NCBI GenBank assembly: GCA_947651825.1
Contig: CANTAQ010000001.1
Coordinates: forward strand, 208,598 to 272,597
Length of the DNA: 64,000 bases
Origin: an uncultured Clostridium sp.
Lineage (GTDB): Bacteria; Bacillota; Clostridia; TANB77; CAG-508
Reading direction: 5' to 3'
Part shown: piece by piece, positions 37,625 to 45,838 of the stretch
How the letters are laid out: every line of letters starts with the position of its first letter
Numbering within the stretch: the stretch's first letter is position 1
Made by a program: the position numbers and the translations under genes
The notes under the pieces: generated by a model
Told to the model about the DNA's origin: nothing
Databases searched by the model: none
Seen by the model: the letters and a program-made list of their open reading frames with translations, nothing else

Positions 37625-38581
37625 TTATGTATTAAATAAAATTACCATATACATTACATAGAAAACAAGATATACTAATCCATTTCCTCTGTTCATTTCA
37701 TTTTTAGGTGGTATTATTGGGAATAATGATAGTAAAACCGTTCCTGCAATTAATACTGTCATATCTATATTATATTTAATATTATATGTTATAGGATTAA
37801 TTATTGATGCAGTTCCTATAATTAACAGCATATTAAAAATATTTGATCCTATTATATTTCCTATTGCTATATCACTATTTCCTTTAAAAGCTGCTGTAAC
37901 ACTCGTTACTAATTCTGGCAAGCTTGTTCCTATTGCAAGTATTGTTAAACTTATTATTTGTTCGCTTATTCCAAAATGATTTGCAATAATAACACTATTG
38001 TCTACTGTTAAATCTCCTCCAAATTTTAAAGCAATCACTCCTAAAATTACATATATTATACTTTTTAACATTGATATGTTAGTAGTATCTTCGCCTCTTA
38101 TATTTTGTGCTTCTTTATCAAACTTATCTGCATTTTTCCCCATTATTATTGTATAAATTATAAATAATGCAAATAAAATGAGTAAAATTATTGCCTCTGT
38201 TCTTGATATTCCTTCTCCAGTATTACAAAGAGTCATAAAAATTATAGTTAAAGTTAAGCATAAAGGTATTTCTATAAGTCTTGTTTCTTTCTGAAATTTT
38301 ACAGGCTTAATTACTGTAGACAATCCTAAAATTAACAATAGATTACACACATTGCTTCCAATTACATTTCCCATTGCCATATCTGAACGTCCTTGTATTG
38401 CTGACGTAACACTTACAAATAGTTCTGGCATAGATGTTCCTATTGAAACTATTGTTAATCCAATTAAAATTTCTGGTATATGAAATTTTTTTGCAATATT
38501 ACTAGAACCTTCTACTAGAAAATCTGCTCCTTTTATAAGTAGTATAAATCCAATTATTATTAAAATTACTGGTAAAACCAT
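37625..38581 (-). CDS. CaCA-family cation antiporter (YrbG type), riboswitch-controlled
   Basis: 318 aa with ten helices in two inverted repeats, each with the family motifs: SIGTSMPELFVSVTSA/GSNVCNLLLILG and AIGTSLPELVTSVTAA/GSNIFNMLLIIG. Members exchange Na+ or H+ for Ca2+. A probable yybP-ykoY (Mn2+) riboswitch with a terminator precedes it, so manganese export is a reasonable inference. AAAGGGG precedes the ATG. Confidence 0.92.
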   Translation of the reverse strand: MVLPVILIIIGFILLIKGADFLVEGSSNIAKKFHIPEILIGLTIVSIGTSMPELFVSVTSAIQGRSDMAMGNVIGSNVCNLLLILGLSTVIKPVKFQKETRLIEIPLCLTLTIIFMTLCNTGEGISRTEAIILLILFALFIIYTIIMGKNADKFDKEAQNIRGEDTTNISMLKSIIYVILGVIALKFGGDLTVDNSVIIANHFGISEQIISLTILAIGTSLPELVTSVTAAFKGNSDIAIGNIIGSNIFNMLLIIGTASIINPITYNIKYNIDMTVLIAGTVLLSLFPIIPPKNEMNRGNGLVYLVFYVMYMVILFNT

Positions 38582-38614
38582 TATTTCAATTCCCCTTTCG
38601 TATTGTTAAATTAG

Positions 38615-38666
38615 CATAAAAATAGAGACTTTAGGTCTGCATTTTTTGTATTTGCAAACAAGTCTC
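38615..38666 (-). terminator. Riboswitch-controlled terminator
   Basis: GAGACTT at the 3' end of the aptamer (38660-38666) can pair with AAGTCTC (38625-38631), just before TATTTTTAT. Pairing within the aptamer would prevent this hairpin, so ligand binding should switch transcription on. Confidence 0.65.
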
Positions 38667-38747
38667 ATTATTTAAAATAAAGCCAGATAGATATCTATCA
38701 GGATGTTGACTTTACTACATAATTTATATGCCAATTACTCCCTTATT
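38660..38747 (-). ncRNA. yybP-ykoY (manganese) riboswitch aptamer
   Basis: On the minus strand the leader has the conserved yybP-ykoY pieces in order: AAGGGAGTA at the 5' end, GTCAACATCCTGAT, a small hairpin (GATAGATATCTATC), CTGGCTTTATTTT, and ATGAGACTT closing the basal stem. Known members sense Mn2+ and control Mn exporters. The downstream gene is a CaCA antiporter. Confidence 0.75.
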
Positions 38748-38861
38748 TTTATCGTTTAAGATTATACTACATTTTATGTCTTTGTACAAGTATTTATTCT
38801 AATATTTTATAAATTTATAGTATCGCATCATTATAATATTTTTTTATCTTAAACATATTAA

Positions 38862-39116
38862 TTACTTTTTACTTTCTAAAATTTTCTTAGCATATGAGCA
38901 TTCTGCTACAACATTTTTACCATTTTTTAATGCATTTTCTATAACGCTTTCCACTAATTTTCTCGCAATTCCCTGTCCCTGATATAAATTACTAACTTCT
39001 GTATGAACTATATTCCATTCTTCTCCGTGTTCTATGAAACTGCATTCTCCTATTTGATTATTTCCATCATATACAATTGATTTGTTTTGTTCTTTTTCAA
39101 ACTTAATTTCAATCAT
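38862..39116 (-). CDS. Short GNAT acetyltransferase (YjdJ-like)
   Basis: 84 aa, the short Gcn5-related form. HTEVSNLYQGQGIARKLVE is the acetyl-CoA-binding motif A (Q/RxxGxG/A), followed by NGKNVVAECSYAKK. GGAGG precedes the ATG. The substrate is unknown. Confidence 0.88.
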   Translation of the reverse strand: MIEIKFEKEQNKSIVYDGNNQIGECSFIEHGEEWNIVHTEVSNLYQGQGIARKLVESVIENALKNGKNVVAECSYAKKILESKK

Positions 39117-39188
39117 TTTATACCTCCATTTTATAATATTCTTTTTAAGTCATCTTGTATCATATCATCTATAGTGTAATTTATTACT

Positions 39189-39614
39189 CTAATTTTTGTT
39201 CCAAATCATAATATATTCTAGTTCTTTTGTGTCTTTATCAATATTTTCTTCTTTTTTGATAAATCCATTGTGTTTATAGAATTTAATGGCATTTGTGTTT
39301 TTTTGATATACTTTCAACATTAGATTATTCCTATTTTCTTTTACTTTATTTAACAAAGCTTTTCCTATTCCATTATGCTGATGTTTTGAATCAACAAAAA
39401 TTCCTTCAATATAGTTATTGTTTAGCCCTATAAAGCCTATTACTTGTTGTTTAAGTACATACACATATAGCTCTGCATTTACTATAATTTCCTTTACATA
39501 GTTATAGTTAGTTTTCCAATATTGTTCTGAAATAAATTTATGAGCTTTTATATTTTCATTTTGCCATATTTGCATAACCTCATCTATATCATATTTTTCA
39601 AATTGTCTTATCAT
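39189..39614 (-). CDS. GNAT N-acetyltransferase (YjaB-like)
   Basis: 141 aa. Motif A is IEGIFVDSKHQHNGIGKALLNKV and motif B is VYQKNTNAIKFYKHNGF. AAGGAG precedes the ATG. The similar gene order with the preceding short GNAT suggests a local acetyltransferase group, but no shared operon is clear. Confidence 0.88.
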   Translation of the reverse strand: MIRQFEKYDIDEVMQIWQNENIKAHKFISEQYWKTNYNYVKEIIVNAELYVYVLKQQVIGFIGLNNNYIEGIFVDSKHQHNGIGKALLNKVKENRNNLMLKVYQKNTNAIKFYKHNGFIKKEENIDKDTKELEYIMIWNKN

Positions 39615-39776
39615 ATCTTCTCCTTATAATTCATCAATTATAATACTCTAAATAGTCTTATATGATTTTTATTATTATACCACTTCTTTTCAATTTTTCA
39701 AACTTATATAAATGAGATTTAGATTAAAAAATTTGAAGAATGTAATATCATTCAATATGCTGTTGCTTAGTTATAT

Positions 39777-39822
39777 AAAAATAAAGTGACCTATACAAAA
39801 AATATATAGCCACTTTATTTTT
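39777..39822 (-). terminator. Terminator in the 39.6-39.9 kb gap
   Basis: AAAAATAAAGTG (39777-39788) pairs with CACTTTATTTTT (39811-39822), with a CTATA/TATAG extension inside. The gap 39615-39935 otherwise holds only the small decayed ORF at 39838-39897. Confidence 0.8.
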
Positions 39823-39837
39823 TGTCATCTCGATTGA

Positions 39838-39897
39838 TTATAATTTATCTATTTTACTATAAATAGCATAAACTATCATTACTTTTTTCTTATCCAT
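39838..39897 (-). pseudogene. Decayed copy of the 47-aa MDKKK protein
   Basis: A 19-codon ORF reading MDKKKVM then IVYAIYSKIDKL. Its ends match the intact 47-aa gene at 42158-42301 (MDKKKIM and VVYAIYRF), with the middle lost and an 8-base deletion near the end shifting the frame. The 3' flank AAATTATAA is a degenerate form of the motif found after the intact copy. Confidence 0.6.
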
Positions 39898-39935
39898 TTA
39901 GATTTCTCCAATTAAACAAATTGTAATTTGTCTTA

Positions 39936-40283
39936 TTAAACTATATTCTCTCCTAATATAATTTTAGGCATTGTAATTAAGCATCTATTCCATCTTTTAT
40001 AAAATTTTTCTATACCTAATTTTGATACTTCTGCATGAACTTCTTTACTTTCCAAAGTCCAATGCAAGATATATGTTACTTTGTCAACATATCTAGTCAA
40101 TTCGACTGGTGGTATTCCTTCCTTAACTGCATTAAAATCTTTTTGTCTATGAGTCCTTTTTATATATTTAACATCAATAACACCTTTTTGAGATTTATAA
40201 AATTCTGCTACTTCTTTCATTAGTTCTTCTACTTCATCTTGTTTATTTATTTTTACTTCATAAATACATATTTCATTAAACAT
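39936..40283 (-). CDS. Small protein resembling antibiotic-biosynthesis-monooxygenase fold
   Basis: 115 aa. ATG 40283 follows GAGGTGAG; an upstream in-frame codon at 40331 overlaps the previous gene. The pattern ICIYEVKINKQDEVEELMKEVAEF to KYIKRTH and YILHWTLESKEVHAEV resembles dimeric alpha+beta barrel proteins (ABM or similar). No catalytic residue can be assigned. Confidence 0.55.
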   Translation of the reverse strand: MFNEICIYEVKINKQDEVEELMKEVAEFYKSQKGVIDVKYIKRTHRQKDFNAVKEGIPPVELTRYVDKVTYILHWTLESKEVHAEVSKLGIEKFYKRWNRCLITMPKIILGENIV

Positions 40284-40308
40284 ATTTCTCACCTCTAAAA
40301 ATTGTAAT

Positions 40309-41025
40309 TTAGCGATTACTTTTATAATCAATATTGGCTAATTTTGCCTGTTTACACAAATCTTTTGTCTGTATTTTATATTGTTTTCCATCTTTTATTG
40401 TATAAGTGCCACATTGCCTAAACTCAAAACTAACATTTTTTCTTATACATTGTTCTCTAATATCTAATGCCCAGTCATAATTAAATACCCTAGCATTTAT
40501 GTCAGATTCTCCACCAACAACTACTAACTCAATATTATCAAGATATTTTTCAATGTCTATTTTCTCTAATAATGGCTGTGCTGTTATACATTTATGTTTT
40601 ATTGGTAAATCTTTAAAAATTGATAATTTATAATCAGCATTTTTTTGATTTTCAATAGTACAACATACAACTACATTATCATATCCATCATTCCAGTCAT
40701 CTGGAATACATTTCATAAATCTATCAATTCTTTTTGTTAGAAACAAAAAAGTACAGTCCTGTCTTTCTTTAATCATTTTCCAACATTCATTTCTCCACTT
40801 ATCTGCTTCTTCAATAAGAAAATCCGTAGAAAAACATAAATAAACAATTCCAGATTTCATTTTATAATTGTCATTTTTTAATTTTTCTATTGGTTTTTCA
40901 AAGTCTTTTGTTTTTACTATTTCGTTTGTATCAACATTTCTTTTGAAATCTCCTTTATGAATATAGCAATGTAAACAACCATCACTACATTTTTTACAAC
41001 CTCGCCAAGCATTCCACATTGACAT
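40309..41025 (-). CDS. DUF5131 (phage Gp37/Gp68-like) protein
   Basis: 238 aa. WNAWRGCKKCSDGCLHCYIH carries the Cys cluster of the family, which resembles a radical-SAM 4Fe-4S site; LCFSTDFLIEEADKWRNECW and FLFLTKRIDRFMKCIPDDW are further family motifs. These proteins are common in phages and mobile elements; the function is unproven. AAGGTGG precedes the ATG. The next gene is a small domain protein that overlaps no other reading frame. Confidence 0.85.
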   Translation of the reverse strand: MSMWNAWRGCKKCSDGCLHCYIHKGDFKRNVDTNEIVKTKDFEKPIEKLKNDNYKMKSGIVYLCFSTDFLIEEADKWRNECWKMIKERQDCTFLFLTKRIDRFMKCIPDDWNDGYDNVVVCCTIENQKNADYKLSIFKDLPIKHKCITAQPLLEKIDIEKYLDNIELVVVGGESDINARVFNYDWALDIREQCIRKNVSFEFRQCGTYTIKDGKQYKIQTKDLCKQAKLANIDYKSNR

Positions 41026-41037
41026 ATTTATACCACC

Positions 41038-41490
41038 TTAAAATCTTGATTTTTCATAATTATATGGAATACTCGTTCCTACAACTACATCTTCTATTTT
41101 TTCTATAATTAACCAATCGTCCATATTTCCTTGATGGTCAAAGTCTAATGCTGTAATTTCTTCTACATTTTTAAATTCAACTAAACACAAGCATTTTTTA
41201 TGCCATCTTTCTTTTTGCTTATCAGTTAGCTGTAGTTTATTGTTATTATCTTCAATAGTTTTTGTTATTTCTTCATCACTTAATTTTACATAGTTTTGAA
41301 CATCTGTTACAATTGCCTTTGCTGTTATCTTTTTTGTTCCTTTTTCCATAAAATAAAGTATTTCATCTTTGAATACTCTGCTATGTGGTATTTTTCTTCC
41401 TGCTGCACCTCGTATAATCATTGTTTTACTTCCATCTAAAATCTTATTTAATTCTTTTGACTTATCATCACAATATACTAAATGTACCAT
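41038..41490 (-). CDS. Small ASCH/PUA-like domain protein
   Basis: 150 aa. A short protein with MIIRGAAGRKIPHSRVFKDEILYFMEKG, which recalls ASCH/EVE-type RNA-binding folds, and a helical second half. It lies 12 bases upstream of the DUF5131 gene in the same direction, and such pairs are seen in mobile DNA. The family is a guess from the pattern. Confidence 0.5.
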   Translation of the reverse strand: MVHLVYCDDKSKELNKILDGSKTMIIRGAAGRKIPHSRVFKDEILYFMEKGTKKITAKAIVTDVQNYVKLSDEEITKTIEDNNNKLQLTDKQKERWHKKCLCLVEFKNVEEITALDFDHQGNMDDWLIIEKIEDVVVGTSIPYNYEKSRF

Positions 41491-41649
41491 ATTTTAATAC
41501 TCCTTTTTATTTTTAATCTCAACGATAACTTACTATTTACATTATTAATTATTTTTCATAAACGCTTTTAAATATTTTATTTTTATATTCTTTATTAGTA
41601 CCATTTTCAATCAAAATCTTGTTCTAACATATTATAATCAACTTGTAAT

Positions 41650-42126
41650 TTATATAACTTCTTTTTTATGATTTAAGTGTATTCCAATATGTCCAATTCC
41701 TAATATAATTACTGATATAAATAAGAATAAATTTTTACCATATACACTTAATAATAAAAATGCGATTACAGGTAGCGTAGCACCTGCAACTAGTACTCCT
41801 AATAAATTGCTATACATATCTTTCATTGTTTTATTGCTTTTAAAATATCTAATCCAATATATTTCATATAAAATCATTATAATAAAAGCAATTAATAGTA
41901 TAATAGTCCAACTAGATATTTTATTTATATTAAAATTACTAAATATCAATGATAAACAAGTTACTAACATTTCTCCAATTCTTTCAAATAGTAGTAACAC
42001 TTTATTTTCATTTTTAACATACTTGTCATACTCTTTTGGCTTGTTTTTACTCCATATAATATTAGGTATCATTAACATCAATAAAAATATTAAACCTATA
42101 TATGAAAATCCAAAGTTAATATTCAT
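41650..42126 (-). CDS. Hypothetical four-helix membrane protein
   Basis: 158 aa with four hydrophobic segments (FGFSYIGLIFLLMLMIPNI, TCLSLIFSNFNI region, WTIILLIAFIIMILYEIYWI, LPVIAFLLLSVYG). No family is recognised. The ribosome site is weak (AAGTGAG). The space 41491-41649 after the previous gene contains no clear gene. Confidence 0.55.
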   Translation of the reverse strand: MNINFGFSYIGLIFLLMLMIPNIIWSKNKPKEYDKYVKNENKVLLLFERIGEMLVTCLSLIFSNFNINKISSWTIILLIAFIIMILYEIYWIRYFKSNKTMKDMYSNLLGVLVAGATLPVIAFLLLSVYGKNLFLFISVIILGIGHIGIHLNHKKEVI

Positions 42127-42157
42127 TATTTTATCTCACTTTCAAGTTGTAATTTGT

Positions 42158-42301
42158 CTATTTTACAATGAATCTATAAATTGCATAAACAACCCATATA
42201 AGCCAAGAATATACCCAAGCCTTAAATATAATACTTACCATTAAATATACAATAGCAACTATTATTGCTATTACCCAGTTCATTATTTTTTTCTTATCCA
42301 T
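42158..42301 (-). CDS. 47-aa single-helix membrane protein
   Basis: It starts MDKKKIMNWVIAIIVAIVYL and ends VVYAIYRFIVK. One or two short hydrophobic helices and a positively charged N-terminus place it in the membrane. GGAGG lies nine bases before ATG 42301. A decayed second copy lies at 39838-39897. The function is unknown. Confidence 0.75.
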   Translation of the reverse strand: MDKKKIMNWVIAIIVAIVYLMVSIIFKAWVYSWLIWVVYAIYRFIVK

Positions 42302-42336
42302 TATTATTTACCTCCTCGATACATTGTAATTTGTAA

Positions 42337-42855
42337 TTATCTATGACTTATATAATTTAATGTTTTAGTTGTTAATGGTTTGAATATTAAATACATAATA
42401 TATCCAATACTTCCACCTATGACATTGGTTATTAAATCTGTTATATCAGCTGATCTAAAACCATTTATTAAAGGCTGTAATAACTCAATTCCTAGACTTA
42501 ATAAAAAAGTATAAAAAACAACTTTTAATAGTCTAACATTTTCTTTTTTTACTAAAGACATTAAAAAACCAAAAGGAATTGTCATTATCACATTTAATCC
42601 CACTTGTCTAATAAAATCACCTCTACCATTTAAAACATCAATAAATGGAACTAAATTCATTGAATCGTATGGGTGATTAAATATAAATGGTAAAGATGTT
42701 ATTATAGGCATTAAGGTAAAAAATAATACAAAAGATAAGTATATATACATTAAAGTATTTACAAGCAGTACATCTCTACCTTTTTCTTTCCATTTCTTAT
42801 AAAATTTCCAAAAATATATTATTATTAAAACTGCAAAATCTACTAACTCTTTCAT
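42337..42855 (-). CDS. VanZ-like family protein
   Basis: 172 aa. Four helices with the family pattern NLVPFIDVLNG, GLNVIMTIPFGFLMSL, LGIELLQPL and SADITDLITNVIGGSIGY. VanZ-like proteins are linked to glycopeptide and lipoglycopeptide resistance but are often of unknown role. ATG 42855 follows GGGGAGG. Confidence 0.87.
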   Translation of the reverse strand: MKELVDFAVLIIIYFWKFYKKWKEKGRDVLLVNTLMYIYLSFVLFFTLMPIITSLPFIFNHPYDSMNLVPFIDVLNGRGDFIRQVGLNVIMTIPFGFLMSLVKKENVRLLKVVFYTFLLSLGIELLQPLINGFRSADITDLITNVIGGSIGYIMYLIFKPLTTKTLNYISHR

Positions 42856-43032
42856 TTTCTTACCTCCCCTCCAAATTACTTCTTTTGTTATCATTATATA
42901 ATAAAAGGTAGATAATTTCAACTTATTATCTACCCTATATATTGTAATTTGTTATTAATTGTAAGTTAGTGCTTTTATTATAACGTTATTATAAAAAAAT
43001 GTATACGAAACTAGTTAAAAAAATAATAAGCT

Positions 43033-43060
43033 AGAAAAGTATTTTGTAAACTACTTTTCT
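43033..43060 (-). terminator. Terminator-like hairpin
   Basis: AGAAAAGTA pairs with TACTTTTCT around a 10-base loop, followed by ATTATTTTTTT on the minus strand. It lies in the 42922-43224 gap, which holds no gene. Confidence 0.6.
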
Positions 43061-43129
43061 GACTTATTTCTCTATTTTAATATTTTTAAATATAAAACTT
43101 TATTAAAACCTTTAATTTGTCTAATAATA

Positions 43130-43186
43130 GACAAACCGCCTTTGAAAGGCCCTTTTCAAGGGGGAATCTCTCAAAAGCGGTTTGTC
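43130..43186 (-). terminator. Large hairpin after the 43.2-kb singleton
   Basis: GACAAACCGC (43130-43139) pairs with GCGGTTTGTC (43177-43186); CTTTGA/TCAAA continues the stem, and CCC/GGG makes an inner hairpin. The T-tract is weak. It follows the singleton gene as the GC-rich hairpins follow the other three. Confidence 0.6.
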
Positions 43187-43224
43187 CTCTTTCTTCGCTA
43201 TTTAGCTTAAAGCATGTGTTTACC

Positions 43225-44028
43225 TTATTGGTAAACTTTCCAAGCAACAGTCGTTGCTTGAAGAAGTTGGTTGATTGGAAGCCTACGGTATCCAACACTG
43301 GAATCTATGACAATTGCTTCCTGGTTTTGAATAGCTACCAGAATGATACAATGTTTTTCTTTTCTGTCAGAATCATTCCAGTAAATATTATTCTCGACCC
43401 ACATTGGGACAAAATGTCCTTCTTTCAAGTGTTGATACATATTTACGACGTGCATGAATCTAGTTTCGCAAACTTGTACAACCCGTTTGTGGCAGTAATC
43501 TGCAATAATATTATCCAGCAGAATATGCCTTTCTCTAACGCTTACAGGTTTGCCCAGATACTCAAAGATTTTTTCTATGCTGTCTAAGTCAGTTGGATGT
43601 CCCTTCTCTTCGAGAGCTGCCATTGCTTCTTTGGACGTAGCAATAGGACTGCAAAATGTCTTTTGGGAATTTTGGAATCGCCAAGTTCTGTATCCTTTTG
43701 CGACTACAGCATCTCTTAAATTCAACATTGAAGTTTCGATGTTGTAGTAGTCCAAAAGCTGTTTTGCAACAAACACAAGGCAAGCAAAATGTTCCTTGTC
43801 GTTTACTGCGCCGAATTGTTCTTCCTGCCATTTTGGATTGGATGCCATATAGATAGCATCAGGAATATACCCCACTACATTTGGTGCTTGTCCCCCTCTC
43901 TCAAGTTCATTTTTTACAGACCTTGACCAGATTTCTGCCATTGATTTTGCTATGTCTTTCTGTGCTTCATATTGAATCTTTGGAATCATACATGGAGTCA
44001 AACACCCCAATGAATCCAAATCTTCCAT
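43225..44028 (-). CDS. Orphan protein with foreign composition, possibly papain-like
   Basis: 267 aa, soluble. HFACLVFVAKQLLDYY followed ~130 residues later by KHCIILVAIQNQEAIVIDSS recalls the Cys...His...Asp spacing of C39-like cysteine peptidases, but the usual Gln-Cys-Gly context is absent, so I hold this loosely. Composition is about 45% GC, with CGC and CGT Arg codons and no in-frame CGG. AGGTG precedes the ATG. It is solitary, with its own promoter and a large hairpin downstream. Confidence 0.6.
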   Translation of the reverse strand: MEDLDSLGCLTPCMIPKIQYEAQKDIAKSMAEIWSRSVKNELERGGQAPNVVGYIPDAIYMASNPKWQEEQFGAVNDKEHFACLVFVAKQLLDYYNIETSMLNLRDAVVAKGYRTWRFQNSQKTFCSPIATSKEAMAALEEKGHPTDLDSIEKIFEYLGKPVSVRERHILLDNIIADYCHKRVVQVCETRFMHVVNMYQHLKEGHFVPMWVENNIYWNDSDRKEKHCIILVAIQNQEAIVIDSSVGYRRLPINQLLQATTVAWKVYQ

Positions 44029-44076
44029 TTGGCTTCACACCTTTCATTTTTACTCACGAACTTTCGTGGCTATTTT

Positions 44077-44105
44077 ATTATATCACATTTTACATAAAAT
44101 GTTAA
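44077..44105 (-). promoter_or_regulatory. Promoter of the 43.2-kb singleton
   Basis: On the minus strand TTAACA (44100-44105), 17 bases, TATAAT (44077-44082). The leader contains a CACGAA/TTCGTG hairpin. Confidence 0.72.
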
Positions 44106-44114
44106 ATATATTTT

Positions 44115-44432
44115 TTATTTCTTCTTTTTTGGTTTTGGAACAGGTGTTACTTTTTCAATTTCACTTACGATAGTTTTACAAAAATCTGAATTATCTATAT
44201 CTAATATATAATGCTCTTTTGCACCTTTATATGGGTAGCCTTCTTCTGCATTTTCCATCATTTCTTTTATACAATCTAATTCTTTAACAAACACAGTATT
44301 ATTACATACTATAATAACTGGTTTATCATTAACATATACCATATATTCTCCAAACATTTTTTTATATCTAATTTCTCCAACACCTTTTATTTGTTCACAT
44401 ACATATTCGATGTATTCATTTGTTGTAGCCAT
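44115..44432 (-). CDS. TfoX N-terminal domain protein
   Basis: 105 aa. EYVCEQIKGVGEIRYKKMFGEYMVYVN and FVKELDCIKEMM fit the TfoX/Sxy N-terminal domain alone, without the C-terminal half. In proteobacteria the full protein acts in competence; the short clostridial form is of unknown role. A Lys-rich tail ends it. AAGGTGAT precedes the ATG. Confidence 0.85.
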   Translation of the reverse strand: MATTNEYIEYVCEQIKGVGEIRYKKMFGEYMVYVNDKPVIIVCNNTVFVKELDCIKEMMENAEEGYPYKGAKEHYILDIDNSDFCKTIVSEIEKVTPVPKPKKKK

Positions 44433-44445
44433 TTAAATCACCTTT

Positions 44446-44664
44446 CTATTTAATATTATCATAAATTTTAAAACCTAATATTTCTATTATAAGTCCATCT
44501 TTATATCCTGTTTCTGAATCTTCATCTAATCTATGTACTTTCAAAACTTTGTATGTTATAGCTTTATATACAACTGTTCCACCATCTTTTAAATGATATG
44601 GTATTGGAATTAGAAGTACTAATAATACTATCATCCCTCCCAATATCAACAGTTTCTTATTCAA
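44446..44664 (-). CDS. Small membrane-anchored hypothetical protein
   Basis: 72 aa. An N-terminal helix (LLILGGMIVLLVLLIPIPY) precedes KDGGTVVYKAITYKVLKVHRL, a pattern I have seen in small clostridial proteins of unknown function. The start is TTG 44664, eight bases after GGAGG. It lies one base after the flavodoxin-like gene end and is coupled to it. Confidence 0.7.
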   Translation of the reverse strand: MNKKLLILGGMIVLLVLLIPIPYHLKDGGTVVYKAITYKVLKVHRLDEDSETGYKDGLIIEILGFKIYDNIK

Positions 44665-44665
44665 T

Positions 44666-45160
44666 TTATTTTCCTCCTTTCATTGAAAATTTTTGTAGTT
44701 TCGCAATAAATTTATTAATGTTTTTATTTAATATTTCTATTTTTTTATTTTCATCTACAGTTTTGCTTACCATTTTCACAATAAATTTATCAATCCCTTT
44801 TTGTTTTTGCATATCAAGTTCTCCTCCAAATGTAGTATATATGATGGCTTTATCTAATAACTCATTTGGAATATTTTGTGTATAATATTTTTTCCAATTT
44901 TCATTAAATCCACAACAAATAAAATATGCAGTATTCTTTGATTTTAAAATTTCCTTATTAGTAGATAAAAATTTCTTTATCTTTTTATCTATTATTCCCA
45001 TTCTAATTGGAGTACCTATAATAATTAAATCATATTTAATTATGTCTTCATTTTTAGTGGATATATTTACAGCAGTAGAATTTTCTAATTGTTTCTCTAT
45101 ATCCTTAGCACATTTTTCTGTTGTTCCTGTTTTACTTGCATAAATAATTAAGGTTTTCAC
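44666..45160 (-). CDS. Flavodoxin-domain protein (HemG-like)
   Basis: 164 aa. IIYASKTGTTEKCAKDI is the FMN phosphate-binding loop, and DLIIIGTPIRMGIIDKKIKKFL is typical of the Flavodoxin_5 family to which protoporphyrinogen oxidase HemG belongs. The start is GTG 45160 with GGAGG upstream. The electron partner is unknown. Confidence 0.87.
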   Translation of the reverse strand: MKTLIIYASKTGTTEKCAKDIEKQLENSTAVNISTKNEDIIKYDLIIIGTPIRMGIIDKKIKKFLSTNKEILKSKNTAYFICCGFNENWKKYYTQNIPNELLDKAIIYTTFGGELDMQKQKGIDKFIVKMVSKTVDENKKIEILNKNINKFIAKLQKFSMKGGK

Positions 45161-45201
45161 TTTATTTCCTCCTTAAACTTAAGTTTTCACAATCATAACA
45201 C

Positions 45202-45235
45202 AAAAGCAAGTAATGTTCAATCATTACTTGCTTTT
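45202..45235 (-). terminator. Terminator after the 45.3-kb hypothetical
   Basis: The 14-bp arms (45202-45215 and 45222-45235; core AGCAAGTAATG) have a 6-base loop and T-tracts on both sides. Confidence 0.88.
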
Positions 45236-45272
45236 TTAGATATGTATTATAATTTTTTCTTCATTTCACTAC

Positions 45273-45818
45273 CTATATTTCCTCATGACCATAAATTTCA
45301 ATTTCAGCAGTTGGAATACTAATTCCTAGTAGTTTTCCTGTTCCTATTTCGTAACTTTCATCTTGTACTCCCGCAATTTTATAGTAATCTTCTAGGTTTA
45401 TTTTAATATATTTAGGATTATTAATAAAGGCTTTATTATTGACATCAATATATCCTAAAATGAATTCTGGTCTTAATAAAAACTGGTCTTCTCCATTTTT
45501 CGTCCAAACTGGATATCCATTTTTTCCTGTCAATTTTGAAAGCGAAATCATAACAAGATATTTTCGATTCCAGTGTGGCCAATTTTTTAATTTAGCAAAA
45601 AGTAATTTATCTTCTGGGAATATCATTTCAGAAGTATAATACATTTCTGGGAAATCACATTGTAGACCTTTTTTAATAATTTGTTCTGCATCTTCGCCTG
45701 TTATAGTTCCATGTACAAAGATAAAATTACTTTCACTTTGTTCTCTAAAAACCGAATAAATTCTATTTACAAATTCATCTCCAAAATATTCCTTAGCACT
45801 AGTTTCATTATCAAACAT
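45273..45818 (-). CDS. Hypothetical soluble protein
   Basis: 181 aa. FIFVHGTITGEDAEQIIKKGL and MIFPEDKLLFAKLKNWPHWN, with no helix or signal peptide. I recognise no family with certainty; the first segment vaguely recalls ADP-ribosyltransferase-type folds, not enough to assign. The ribosome site is weak (GGAAAAAG). Confidence 0.5.
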   Translation of the reverse strand: MFDNETSAKEYFGDEFVNRIYSVFREQSESNFIFVHGTITGEDAEQIIKKGLQCDFPEMYYTSEMIFPEDKLLFAKLKNWPHWNRKYLVMISLSKLTGKNGYPVWTKNGEDQFLLRPEFILGYIDVNNKAFINNPKYIKINLEDYYKIAGVQDESYEIGTGKLLGISIPTAEIEIYGHEEI

Positions 45819-45838
45819 ATAACTTTTTCCATACTTTC

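Larger units (their letters stand above)
39921..42950. repeat. Dispersed TTGTAATTT motif at gene ends
   Basis: The 9-base core TTGTAATTT (plus strand) occurs at 39921, 40302, 41643, 42147, 42324 and 42942. In five cases it overlaps or directly adjoins the stop codon of the minus-strand gene that ends there; the one at 42942 lies upstream of vanZ-like. The last base of several stops (TAA) is part of the motif. At 39915-39930 it sits within an inverted repeat (ACAAATT-GT-AATTTGT). Two further copies are at 52375 and 52386. Confidence 0.6.

Noticed and set aside
41510..41640. A remnant coding stretch (ENGTNKEYKNKIFKSVYEK) between two accessory genes.
   Set aside because: It has no start in frame without assuming an indel and no known family; too short to support.
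39921..42950. An integron cassette array.
   Set aside because: No integrase, no attC core sites of the GTTRRRY/RYYYAAC type and no large imperfect hairpins; only a short 9-base motif recurs.
43086..43298. A 70-codon ORF through the large hairpin after the 43.2-kb gene.
   Set aside because: It overlaps the real gene's 3' end in another frame and runs through the hairpin; no coding signs.
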